Source of the DNA: Poa pratensis
Lineage: Eukaryota > Streptophyta > Magnoliopsida > Poales > Poaceae
Assembly: GCA_947311845.1 (NCBI GenBank)
Contig: CAMZMU010000048.1
Location: forward strand, 19,272,693 to 19,336,692
DNA: 64,000 bases
Reading direction: 5' to 3'
Shown here: piece after piece, positions 21,347 through 31,945 of the stretch
Position numbering within the stretch: the first letter of the stretch is position 1
How the letters are laid out: each line of letters starts with the position of its first letter
Translations under genes and position numbers: made by a program
The notes under the pieces: generated by a model
What the model saw: the letters and a program-made list of their open reading frames with translations, nothing else
Told to the model about the DNA's origin: nothing
Database searches by the model: none

Positions 21347-22219
21347 TGCTGAAATATTGACTAATATTAGGGTGGGCTTTAGGCCCATCTAACAATTCCA
21401 GAAAAATCCCTAAAGGCCCATGCTGCCATGGAGAGTGGTGGGAGTTTAGTCCCACATGGCTAGTTTAGAGAGATGTACACCCACTTATAAGGTGAGCTCT
21501 TCTCAACCATGTATGAGGTGTTGGCTGTGAAGAGAAGGGAGGCGTTCCACACGCGCACTCCTACTCCTCCGCCGCCCGCCTCGCCTCGTCACGTCACGAC
21601 GCGCCGCGGGTTGCGGGAATCTCGCCGAGCCGAGCTTATCTTTTTATCACGCAGGAAAAATGTGAGCGGCAACAGAAACGTTTTGCCTTAATGGCGTTAA
21701 TGGAGAATGAATGTGAGCTGAAACGTTCTGCCTTAAGTACTCTTAAATGCGGGCGTTTCGAGTCTCTTAATTCTCCCCTTAATTGCGTGCGTTTCCGTTG
21801 GCCTTCCGCCTGCGTGTGTGCCTATATGAGAGGTCGCTCCTCTCCAGCAGACACAATAGAAAGATCGCATCTGCTCGCGCCGCCACCATAGTTCCTCTCA
21901 CTGTTGTTGTCACCGCTGATCCCATCCCGTCCACCGCGTACACGGCTGATGGGAGAGCAGGCCTCCGAAACCCCGCCTCTCCACATCCTGTACGGGAGAG
22001 GGGCGATTAGGTTTTTGGGGAGCGTCTCCTACGCGACTGCTCGCCGCTGTTCGTCTTCTTCAACTACATCTGCATCAACTACATCCGCGTCGCCTTCATC
22101 ATCGCCATGGCCACCGACGCCGACAAGGAACAAGCTGCTGCTGACAAGAGGATCGCCGACGAGGCCACTGCCTCTGCTGCTGCGGCCAACTGGCCTACTG
22201 GAGGGTATAACATGTTTAA
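21347..22219 (+). repeat. 3' LTR of copia element C1, 3' end truncated
   Basis: It starts TGCTGAAATATT after the polypurine tract. A TATA-like ACTTATAAGG is at about 21482. It contains a second copy of the gag exon-1 ATG (22107). Similarity to the 5' copy stops at about 22219 while the 5' LTR appears to continue, so the last roughly 180 bp seem deleted. Confidence 0.78.
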
Positions 22220-22389
22220 AAATATCTCACGAATGGCTACTTCCTGATTAATAGCAACATATTTGGAAAAGGAAACGAGAGATTTTCGTGGAGAATTGTA
22301 AATAGCGCGTGCATTACATCGTCAAAGAAAGGAAAAGAGGTAATGTAATTCAGAAAGTAGCTTGAACATTTTGGGGTAATGTAACACCC

Positions 22390-22862
22390 ATGGCAGCTCT
22401 AGAAATCCTGTTTTCCCTTGCAAACCCTTCAAAACCGAATTTTCTAAAACTAAATAGTACAAACAACCCTCAAGAGCATAACAAGTACACAGACGCACTA
22501 CCAGCAATAAGCAGTGGGAAGTAGTAGTAAACCTTGAGGATTACATGCAGTTTTTTTTTTCTTAGTGCTTTTGACTGAATTACAACGCAAGATCCCAAGG
22601 TCCACATACACAGCATCCATACTTTACATTCAGTTTTTTCAGTGCGAAAGTAGACATGACTGCTAAATAACCAAACAGAACGAAGTAACAGCATCTAGTA
22701 GTCAGGTATTACGGACAAACGCAACCTAGGTTGTAGTCAGTCGCTACAAAACAGGGCAACGGCAATTACCCCAATTACCCAGCATCATCGGCTCTTGTCA
22801 TTCGGTCATTTTCACCTGATTCTACCAGTAATAAGCTTGGTGAAAGGGTGGGGCCATTAGTT
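22390..22862 (-). pseudogene. Duplicated 3' end of the FRIGIDA-like gene
   Basis: This block matches 28490-28990 along its length, with substitutions and small indels. It contains the 3' UTR of the FRIGIDA-like gene and, at 22822-22860, its last codons (APPFHQAYYW then stop; the parent has APPFHQAYYR). No other coding part of the gene is present. The flanking sequence on both sides resembles the region downstream of the broken MATH-BTB copy (about 26490-26610 on the left and 26640 onwards on the right), so the block interrupts a duplicated BTB 3' flank. Confidence 0.78.
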
Positions 22863-23492
22863 CTACCGGTAAAAAATAGTTTAGATGGAACATTAATACT
22901 ACATGATGTTTTACTATTAGTCATATGTATTCTGTTTCATTTGATTCGTGGGCATTGTTTCGTCCCAAAAGATTATAGAAGCATAAAGTGCCACTCATGA
23001 CATTTTGTTTTATACAAAAGTGTTATGCTCATTAAAGATAATTTATATAAAAGAATTTGGCAGGGCAATACATGGCGTAGCTTTTGTTATCAGCATGAGT
23101 CTATTCAACATCGATGCTCAGGTTGGAGTAACAAAAGTTTCTATTTTCCAAAAAACAAAAATAGACGAAAGGGATCGAATAAACATTCAATATGTAAAAA
23201 CGGGTGGTTCAAATAGGATTATGATAATCGACTCAATTATCAAACTCATAAATATATTTGATAAGCAAGGTAGATTGGCAGTCTCAACAGCAAGGTTGTA
23301 GTTACCGCTCACAGTACTCCTTTTTTCTCGCCAGAAAAAAAAACCCATTCTACTCACATGGACATATCTGACCGAAAGATTAAATAGCATGTTCTGTTCT
23401 GAACCATAAATGCAACCATACATGGAGAAGTAGCACAATGATTAGGATACCAAATTGGGATAATATATATGATGATTCTACCATACGAACGA
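22863..23492. other. 3' flank of the MATH-BTB gene
   Basis: From about 22980 this matches the 3' flank of the second MATH-BTB copy (26640-26924). It is AT-rich and holds no credible ORF of its own. It is probably 3' UTR and downstream sequence of the minus-strand gene. Confidence 0.55.
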
Positions 23493-24563
23493 CTAAATTG
23501 CCATGACAAGATCCTTCAACGCCTTCAGTTCAGCCGGCAGGTTTCTGGCTATTAGTTCCTTGAGAACAGATGGGCAGCTGGATTTTAGATGCTCAAAACC
23601 ATCGCTCGCTATCATTGCCTCCAGATTGGAAGGAGAATCCAGGAATTTCAAACAAGCTTCTTTGAGACCATGGAAACCATGCTGGTCAGCAACCGCCAAA
23701 CTGGTCGCCACTATTTCAGAATCAATGTGATTGCACAGTTTCTCCTCACATACCAGCTTCAGCCTCCCGATGTTGTACCTGTCGGCTGCTACGAGTAGAT
23801 GACCAGCCATCACCACATCTCCACCTTTGTTGCTAGCACTCTCAAGCGCAGGAGGAAGTGAGTCGGTGTATATGAAATGGAGCAAGGACTTGAACACGTC
23901 AGGTTCCATGTCATAGATCTCGATAGGACTGCCGGAATTATCCTTCATGGCTCCAAGGAGCTCTGCTTTGAAGACGGATGACCGAGCAGCAAGGACACAC
24001 CTATGAGCGGAGAATCTCTCTCCACCGACTTGAAAGGTTACATCCGCTGCATCCTTGTTCCTCAGGAGGTCGCCGAGATGCTGGTGTAAGTTGCTTGGAG
24101 GAACCATTGGTTCTTTGCCATGGATCTCCTTCACGGTGACATCGCACCTGATGGTCAAACAGTCATCTATGAGATGCTCCGATCCCTCCAGATCAGCCTT
24201 CTTCAAGAATTCCTTATGGCCGAAGTCTGATTCTACGCTTGAGAAGGTATGTAGGAGGGTACGGCTGAATGAAGGCACCAGTATCCCGTTCTTGTCAAGT
24301 ACACTGATAGTGAATTTCGCCTTCACATCTTGGGCATCGGCAGATTTAAGAAGCAGAAACAGAGATATGAAATTGGCACGATCCTTAGTGCCGTTTGGGT
24401 AATACCTCACGGCCCAGCTATGACCTCCAACACTGAAAGGAGTAGAAACCACGCACTTGCCTGTTTTCAGTAGATCCTTGGCTCTCGAGTATCCATGTAG
24501 CTTGAGCACATATGACCTTTCGTCAGACACAAGGGCAGCAGAAATCTTGCAATGCTCTGCCAT
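23493..24563 (-). CDS. MATH-BTB (speckle-type POZ) protein
   Basis: This is an intact single-exon gene of 356 codons. The MATH domain covers residues about 8-145 (YVLKLHGYSRAKDLL, PFSVGGHSWAVRYYPNG, a VDxLxx-type core and ending LTIRCDVTV). The BTB/POZ domain covers about 165-285 (LLRNKDAADVTFQVGGERF, AHRCVLAARSSVFKAEL, FKSLLHFIYTDSLP). A BACK-like helical tail ends at residue 356. Such proteins bind CUL3 through BTB and present MATH-bound substrates for ubiquitination. The family is greatly expanded in grasses, usually as intronless tandem copies, which fits the neighbouring broken copy. The start at 24563 (MAEHCKISAAL) is shared by position with that copy. The substrate is unknown. Confidence 0.93.
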   Translation of the reverse strand: MAEHCKISAALVSDERSYVLKLHGYSRAKDLLKTGKCVVSTPFSVGGHSWAVRYYPNGTKDRANFISLFLLLKSADAQDVKAKFTISVLDKNGILVPSFSRTLLHTFSSVESDFGHKEFLKKADLEGSEHLIDDCLTIRCDVTVKEIHGKEPMVPPSNLHQHLGDLLRNKDAADVTFQVGGERFSAHRCVLAARSSVFKAELLGAMKDNSGSPIEIYDMEPDVFKSLLHFIYTDSLPPALESASNKGGDVVMAGHLLVAADRYNIGRLKLVCEEKLCNHIDSEIVATSLAVADQHGFHGLKEACLKFLDSPSNLEAMIASDGFEHLKSSCPSVLKELIARNLPAELKALKDLVMAI

Positions 24564-25162
24564 TCTGGAGGTGGGCTTAGTATCTTGGAGCAGGATGGAA
24601 TAGGATGGAAGATCTGCGAGTCGAAAAATTTGTGGGTCAGAAGAACAACTCGAGTTGAACCGTGCGGGTGCGAGTAGAGGCGACCACGCGGGGGGGAAAG
24701 CGAGCAGAGGTGGTGGTGATGAGGAGTTTGCGTACGAGATCGGCTGGAGGAGGCCGGCGAGCGGTGGCGCGGAGACGGAGGCGAGCTAGGTTTATGGTTT
24801 GAGGGGAACGGTAGAGACGAGTGGAGACAGAGGAACTGAGAGGGGAAAGTTGGGGGGGGTCTATATCATCAAAAGCTTCGTCGGCCGCGGCACGACCCCG
24901 ACGCCGAGCCCGTGCTCCTCCGGAAGCCCGGCTTGTGCTACTTCCCGCGCTCATCCCTGACGCCCACTGCTCCTCGCCCGATCTTCTGGTCATATATAAA
25001 TAAAATTCCTTTATTTGTGTATGAGCACACGACCTGCGATTGTTGTGAGGAGGCCCTTATTTTCGTTCTGTGTTGCATGTGTTTGTGCTGGTACTTGAAC
25101 CAAAAAAAAGCCTATCGATTAGAGATTCATGTGAGTGCCTACTTCACGGTTGTACTCCGTAG
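24564..25162. other. Upstream region of the MATH-BTB gene
   Basis: It is GC-rich at 24620-24960 and holds the promoter and 5' leader of the minus-strand gene. A 118-codon open frame on the minus strand (24637-24993) is arginine/serine/alanine-rich without domain signals and is best read as leader or promoter composition. Confidence 0.5.
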
Positions 25163-25860
25163 ATGGTATGGAAATATACACTGAGGACAGAATTGTTAGT
25201 TGGGTTGTTTATTCAGAAGAGAATGCACTCACTGATCTTGAGAAAGATATTGGTCCATATTTTCAATGGGGTAGCTACCAAAGGGCAAACTTCTATTGAA
25301 AGGGATGTTATGAAATGCAGATTAGATTCAGATGCACAACTTATTGAGCTCGTAAAGTCAACAAAAGTGCTAAGTTGATGATGGTAGTTGGCAGAGTTGA
25401 GGACATAAAGGAGCCTGTTGTGCACTGCACAAGCAGGTGCGTGCTGCCAATGTAGTGCTCAAGGAGGTGCCTACTGTAACTGAAATGATAAAGCAAGATG
25501 TGCCTAATGCTGCTGTTGTGGACATGGGGCCAGAATTAAGGGAATTGCCTGAATTTGGTGAAACAATAAAGGTATTGTATGATCTGAAGCAATATGCCGT
25601 ATATATACGTGAACAATATATATATATATCATTAACTCTACTTGTGCTTTCCAGGAAAACCAAAACTGAATCTATTGAGTCCCCAAATATTGTTGCCGAG
25701 CCATCCAACTTTGTTGTCGATCCAAAAGTAATGTCCAGCCTAGGTGTGACCACAAGGAGGATAGCATCCCTTTCTCCAGCAAGCCCGGGTGTGACAACAG
25801 GAGGATGGCATCGATCTCACCCGGAGGGAATCAACCGTAGGCTTATCATCGAGTAGTTGT
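25163..25860 (+). other. Possible decayed transposase N-terminal fragment
   Basis: Plus-strand pieces in different frames read EDRIVSWVVYSEENALTDLEKDIG, then LDSDAQLIELVKSTKVL, and finally an open frame at 25437-25856 (139 codons, MRAANVVLKEVPTVTEM...). The first pieces faintly resemble the PB1-like N-terminal domain of Mutator-like transposases, in which a short acidic block precedes a valine-rich strand. I could not confirm this. There are stops between the pieces and a TA-microsatellite inside (about 25612-25630). I do not assign a function. Confidence 0.25.
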
Positions 25861-26924
25861 CTTAGTCTAATATTAGCACGTGTCTTAGTCTTGTGAGCTA
25901 TGGTCCATGGTCTTTTGCCAACTTGCTAATTGGATGTGAATTCTGCTGGCTTATCTTATGCTATTATGTAGTGCCGAGCTGGCTGTTGTGTCAGATATAT
26001 CATGCTGAAATGTTCTCATATATTGTGCTATATCTTATCGTTATGCTGCCGTTTTTTTTAGTTTATCCGCTGAATGCTTGCTTAAATTTGATCAATTGCA
26101 TGCTTATTTGATCAGGTGAGGAGGTGTTGTCCAATGTTTTCATGAAAGGGTACCATGGCCATAACTAAAGTAGACATCACATAAGTGTTATGAATTAAAA
26201 GAACTGAAATCTTTGATGGTACAGACCTAAAGAACAATCTTTTGATGGTATAAAGCTAAAGATGGCATCTTTTAATGGCACAGACCCAATTTTCCCAACT
26301 AAGAGAAAAAGAGGTGGGCCGGGTGGGGTTTGGAACCGGCCACATGGGCCATTTCGGCCAGTACAGACATTGCCCGCAGCTTTTCGTGTAGAATTAATAC
26401 CCATACCTGACTAACGGAAGCATGTAAATAGGGCGTGCATTCATCGAAATAGGCTTTCGCCCCGCTTTATAAATAAAGCAACGACCACCAAACAATCAAC
26501 GCATTGCATCGGCAAGGAAAGGAAAAGAGATACTGGCACACAGTTTGTGGGCGCAAATAGTTGGGGATAAGGTAATCTAATTCAGAAGCAGCTTGAACAT
26601 TTTTTGGGCAGAATAACAGCGTAGACTTTTCAAAAGACTATTTGGTTTTATACCAAAGTGCTAACCGACTAAAGATAATTTATCTATGAGAAATTGGCAG
26701 GGAAATACACAGCGTAGCCTTTGTTATCAGCATGAGTCTATTCAACATGCTGAGGGTGGCGTACCCATTGTCTCATTCTACTCGCATGGACATATGACTG
26801 AAACTCAGATTTATAGCAACTTTTGTTTTGAACCATAAACTCAAACATATATGGAGAAGTAGCACAACGATTAGTAAGTAATTTGGATGAGATTTATATA
26901 ATAATTGTACCATACAAAATTCTA
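25861..26924. other. Intergenic region between the two MATH-BTB copies
   Basis: No gene is recognised. The right part (26490-26924) is homologous to 22290-22390 plus 22980-23492, the 3' flank of the intact MATH-BTB gene. Confidence 0.5.
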
Positions 26925-27977
26925 CTAAATTGCCATGACAAGATCCTTCGCCGCCTTCATTTCAGCCGGCAGGATTCTGGCTAGCAGCTCCTTGAGAACA
27001 GACGGGCAGCTGGATTCAGATGCTCAAACCCACCGCTTGCCATCATCGCCCCCAAGTTGGAAGGACAAGCAAGAAAGTTGAAACAAGCCTCTTTCAGACC
27101 TTGGAAACCATGCTGCTCAGCCAGAGCCAAACTAGTCGCCACCATTTCAGATATCAATGTGATTGCAAAGTTTCTTCTCACATATCAGCTTAAGCCTCCC
27201 TAAATCGTACCTGTCGGCCGCTACGATTAGATTGCTAGCCATTGCCACATCTCCACCTTTGTTGCCAGCACTCTCAATCGCAGGAGGAAGTGAGTCGGTG
27301 TATATGAAATGTAGTAAGGACTTGAACACATCGGCTTCCATGTCACAGATTTCGATAGAGATGCCGGGAGAATTCTCCTTCATTGCGCCGAGGATTTCCG
27401 CCTTAAAGACTGATGACCGAGCAGCGAGGACACACCTATGAGCAGAGAACCGCTGTCCACCGACTTGAAAGGTCAGGTCTGCTGCATCCTCGTTATTCAG
27501 GAGGTCGCCGAGATGGCGGTGCAGGTCACTTGGAGGAACCACCATAGGATGATCAACCATTGTTTCTTCGCTCTGGGTCTCCTTCACGACGGTGTCATCG
27601 CACCTGATGGTCAAACAGTCATCTATGAGATGCTCCGATCCCTCCAGATCAGCCTTCTTCAAGAACTCCTTATGGCCCCAGTCTAGTTCTTCGCTCGAGA
27701 AGGTATGTAGGAAGTTACGGCTGAATGAGGAACCACTTCCCCGTTCTTGTCAAGTACACTCATCGTGAATTTCGCCTTCACATCTTCGGCACCGGTAGAT
27801 TTAAGAAGCAGAAACAGAGATATGAAATTGGCATGATCCTTAGTGGCACCATTTGGGAAATACCTCACGGCCCAGCTATGTCAGTAGACCCTTGGCTCTC
27901 GAGTATCCATCTACCTTGAGCACATATAACCTTTCCTCAGACACAAGGGCAGCAGAAATCTTGCAATGCTCTGCCAT
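26925..27977 (-). pseudogene. Broken MATH-BTB copy
   Basis: This is a tandem duplicate of the gene at 23493-24563 and aligns along its entire length. It starts MAEHCKISAALVSEERLYVLKV at 27977. A 44-bp deletion near 27882 removes the stretch equivalent to KTGKCVVSTPFSVGG and shifts the frame. Further one-base changes lie near 27730, 27150 and 27015. The BTB core is still readable at 27147-27662 (LLNNEDAADLTFQVGGQRF, AHRCVLAARSSVFKAEI). The 44-bp deletion cannot be a sequencing slip, so the copy is a real pseudogene whatever the other indels are. Confidence 0.88.
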
Positions 27978-28953
27978 TCTGCAGGTTGGATTGGTAGCTT
28001 GGAGCGGGATGGAACTGGAAGATTGGCGACAGGAAAGACTTCGCTGCCTGTATATATACAGAGGTGCACTTGAGAAGCACATTTACCTTCACGAGGAGAC
28101 GCCGTTTCATTGCTTCGCTGTGCCTTTTTGTGGGAGGTGAAACGAGGCAGCAACGGCAGATGAAAGGTTTTGTTTGTGTCGAGGGCTTACATTGTCGATT
28201 TGGTTCACACTGACCGACGGGAAATTCACCAGTGTGTAGAGTGCGTGTACTGCATCGGCAAGGGGAAAATTGTAAACATTAAGTCGCTAAGAAATTTTAG
28301 GCAGGATCACAGGCAAGGGGGGCAATGGAGGACCAACGACAGTACTGAGCGCAAGTTAATCATCATCCACACCACCAAAGCAGATTTCCTTGGTGTTAAA
28401 CAGCTTGATTAACTGATCTCCTTGATCACGTTCAACAGCTTAACTGTACTTTCCTTTTAGGAGATTTTGGAGAACGTTTTCTTAAAACTACAGGAATAAA
28501 AAACCTGTTTTCCCTTCAATATCTTTAGAACCGATTTTTTTCTATAACTGAATCCAATCAACCATCAGCAGCATAACAGGTACACATATGTACTACCAGC
28601 AATAAGCAGTGTGGGAAGTAGTAGTAACCAATGCCCCATCACAACTATAGCGACATAAGATATTAATAGTCAATGCTTGAGGATTACATGCAGATTTTTT
28701 TGTTGCTTAGTGCTTTGAACTGAATTACAACACAAGGTCCACATACACGACATCGATACTTTACATTCAGTTTTTCAGTGCAAAAGTAGACATGACTCCT
28801 AATAACCAGACAGAACGAAGTAACAGCATCTAGTAGTGATGTGCTATTAAGGACAAACAACCTACCGTTGTAGTCAGTCGTTACAAAACAGGGCAACTGT
28901 GATGACTCGTCACCAGCATCATTTGCTCGTCATTTGGTCATTTTCGACTGATT
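27978..28953. other. Region between broken MATH-BTB copy and FRIGIDA-like gene
   Basis: The left part is the former promoter of the broken BTB copy. The right part (from about 28490) is the 3' UTR of the FRIGIDA-like gene and is the source of, or sister to, the block at 22390-22862. No other gene is seen. Confidence 0.55.
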
Positions 28954-31945
28954 CTAACGGTAGTAAGCCTGGTGAAAGGGAGGGGCAATTGAGTTGCCGT
29001 AGGCTGCCAAGCCGCTGTTGTATCCAGCATAGACAGGGTAGGTCATCGGAGGTGGTGGGTATGACACTGCAATGCCGACATTAGGCACCACAGGTGGGTA
29101 TGCATATGGATCCCTCATTGGCAGTGAGCTTTGGCCACAGTAGAAGGTGTGTCCAGCTGGCCTATCATAAGAGTAAGGAGATCCGGTACCGTAGGAGGCA
29201 TGGGAGGATGGAGAGCCAATGAATGTGGTGGTGGTGGCAGGCGAAGATGGTGCACCGGTGTTGTCGCTTAGACAACCAGCCTTAGCAGGGGACATTGCTC
29301 CTCCATTGCTTGCTCGTATGCGCTTGCTAGCTGGACCAGAACTACCGCCGCTGGAACTTGATGCTGCCGTTTTCTTCTCTGTCTTGGCCTTATCCAATTC
29401 TTCCAGTCGATTCCGAAGATCCTCCAAGTGGAACTCAGCTTCGAGTTTGTGGTCTTCAACACATTTTATAACAGCCCGAAGCGCAGATTGCTCCTTCTTA
29501 CTTGCATTGACCTGCAGGAGAAGTAATATTAAACCCAATATGGTAGAGAAACAGAGTGGGCAGAAAATCCTCGCCAAAAGCGAACACATAGAATTAAAAT
29601 ACAGTGCAAGCTAGCAAACAGAGTAAATTGGTATAGCTGCACCAAGCAAACATCTATGCACAAAGCAAGCATACATATCTTTCAGAATGCCCTGCCGACA
29701 TACTACTTATAGATTTTCAGGCATGCGAACCTTACCCCAGATTGGCCACTGCTAGTGCTCAGGTTGTCTGAATTACAGGATATCTTCTTAGAATCCTCCA
29801 GGTAGGATTTCAAAAGAGGGACTGGGGGGAATTTTTCCAGAAGACCAGCCTCATATGCGAAGTTCACAGCATCAAGTTGTTGCCCCTTTGTCACAAGTTC
29901 TTCAATGATATCTGCAAACATGATTCACGTCAGATAAGACAGCTTAATTCTCAACAAATTCACTAGAAAAGAATGACCTGCAAAGCAAAGGTACAAAGCG
30001 CCAACAGCATACAGACACGATCAGGCCAACCAAAACTATCAACCCAACCCAATAATGACATCTTCTAAAGTAAAAGAAAATACATAATAACTGAGATTGT
30101 AGTAGTTTTCTACTTTTCTTGCAAAATGGAGTTAAGTACTCCTAAAGAGGATGCTGAGACATAGGAAAAGTGTTACATGTTTTGACGAAAAAGTGTCACT
30201 CACTGATGTATACTAAAAAGGTACCCATCATTTGATCCGAAAAGAGACTAAAAACTAATCATTTAGTAACTACAAAATAGAAAACAAGATGCACATTTCA
30301 AGCAATTGAAACCTCATGCATGAAAAAACCAGAGAATCCACATGACATTCTACTAACGCTTATAAAGCTCATTCAACAGTGAAATGATATCATATAACCA
30401 TAGTTCAAGTAGGTGCTAGGCGGTAATTATTCGTTTTGCCATTGCCTTGTGCTTTCTGACCAGAGCGCACGCTTATGCGCAATTATGCGTGATTAAGCGC
30501 TAGGCGTTTTGCTATCGCCTAGAGCCTAGGCGCACCTTTTTGGGCCTTGCATATAACTATAAGGATAAGCCTAATAATGATCCAGAGAAAATGCAGAGAA
30601 TACTACTTAGTGGCCCATCCACATGACAGTCACTGAGGCACCACTAACCCAATTGCAATAGCCAAGAGTGGTCCATGGTGTTGGCCATACTGACCATGAA
30701 AGACCCATCGTTTCCTAGCACTTGTCTAGGACAGTGACAATTTATCCAGGTAGAGGACACGTATATCACAGCAATGCATAAGCGAATTGCATTCCCCACG
30801 TCAACACAAACATCAGTACATCACAATTCACATCAGCCCACTTGTGGCTTGTCCGTTACCAGTTCAACAAAACATGCTCAATGAATCCAAATCTACTGTA
30901 CTGATTTAATCCACAATTTCATGAGCTTTGTTCTGGCAACTAAACGCCGGATCTAGCCAGCTCAAACAATATCATGCTCCGCATCTCCTAAGAACTAGTT
31001 CGTTTTCAGCAGTATTTTGGTCTAGAGAACATCTGCAGAGAAAAGAGCTCAAACGAATTACCTTCCATCTCATCCTCGAGGCCGAGCGCGAGAGCAAGGC
31101 GCGGCATCTGCCTGCGCCAGGAGAAGCTCAGAACAATCCTCTTGTACAGCTCCTGTCCTCCTTCTCCGCCACAGCAAAGGTAGCGACGTGCTGAAGGAAC
31201 GCGTGGGCATCCGGCGGCTTGGCGCCCTCGACCCCGCCCTTCCGCTCGGCGGCCTCCTTCCACTCCTCCGCCATCCCCCGCGCCCTCTCGCGGGCCGCCC
31301 TGGGCACCATCGGCCGCGCCGCCCCGATCTCCGGGTCCGGATCGGCCAGCGCGGGCACCACGGCCTCCAGTATGAGCACGCACGCCCAGGCGAGGTCGGC
31401 AGGCGACCGCACGGCACGCCGGTCCACGGGGAACACCTCGGAGACCGCGTCCATGGCGAACCTGGCCGGATCGACGCAGCGCTTGAGCGCGGCGGGCAGC
31501 TCGGCCCGGAGCGCGTCCACCTCCTTGCGACGCTCGACGACGAAGGCGAGGAAGCCCGCGGAGTCCATGCCGGCGCAGAGCGCCGCGAGGCCCTCGGCGA
31601 CGCCGCTGTCGGCGGACGGTGGGGAGCCGTCGTCCCCGTCCCGGCCCCGCTTGTTGGTGAGGGTTTCGAGGCGGAGAGCGCGAGCGAGACGGAGCCTTCG
31701 AGGGAGCGCTCGCGGCGGCGGAGCGCGTCGAGCCTGCGGGAGGCGCGGAGCTCGACGACGCGGCGCCTGGCGCGGAGCGAGTCGGAGCGGGACTTGATGC
31801 CGCGGTCGAGGGCGCCGAAGTGGTCCGTGAGCTGCTGGTACAGCCGCGTGCAGGTGGCCAGCAGCTCCTGCTGCCGCTCCAGCTCCGCGAAGCCGTCCCT
31901 GATCGCGTCCGCGCCCGCCGCCGCCTCCGCCGCCGCGGCGGCCAT
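28954..31945 (-). CDS. FRIGIDA-like protein (three exons; exon 1 carries two apparent frameshifts)
   Basis: Exon 1 is 31945-31062, exon 2 29911-29736 and exon 3 29511-28954, with GT-AG borders and compatible phases. The product would have 539 residues if two missing bases in exon 1 are allowed for, a usual length for the family. Exon 1 encodes an N-terminal helical region (FAELERQQELLATCTRLYQQL), then MDSAGFLAFVVERRKEVDALR, SEVFPVDRRAVRSPADLAWACVLILEAVVP and LSFSWRRQMPRLALALGLEDEM. Exon 2 begins DIIEELVTKGQQLDAVNFAYEAGL. Exon 3 has VNASKKEQSALRAVIKCVEDHKLE, a KR-rich nuclear-type stretch and a Pro/Tyr-rich tail. FRIGIDA and its relatives act in nuclear complexes that influence flowering-time gene expression. 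The breaks near 31670 and 31160 are each a one-base loss in a GC-rich context. Confidence 0.85.
30410..30548. repeat. Small inverted-repeat insertion in FRIGIDA-like intron 1
   Basis: The segment opens with TAGGTGCTAGGCGGTAAT and closes with CGCCTAGAGCCTAGGCGCACC, which is largely its inverse. GCGCTAGGCG-type blocks lie between. It has the look of a short non-autonomous element; the family is not assigned. Confidence 0.4.

Larger units (their letters stand above)
16363..22219 (+). mobile_element. Ty1/copia element C1, degenerate
   Basis: Gene order is gag, protease, integrase, RT, RNase H, which defines Ty1/copia. Direct repeats at 16363-16749 and 21832-22219 are LTR parts. The 5' LTR lacks its first roughly 490 bp because element A is inserted there, and the 3' LTR appears to stop short of its true 3' end. 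The coding region has frameshifts, stops and a deletion in RT, so the copy is inactive. Confidence 0.9.

Noticed and set aside
24637..24993. 118-codon minus-strand frame upstream of the MATH-BTB gene
   Set aside because: Low-complexity R/S/A composition in the promoter/leader zone and no recognisable motif.
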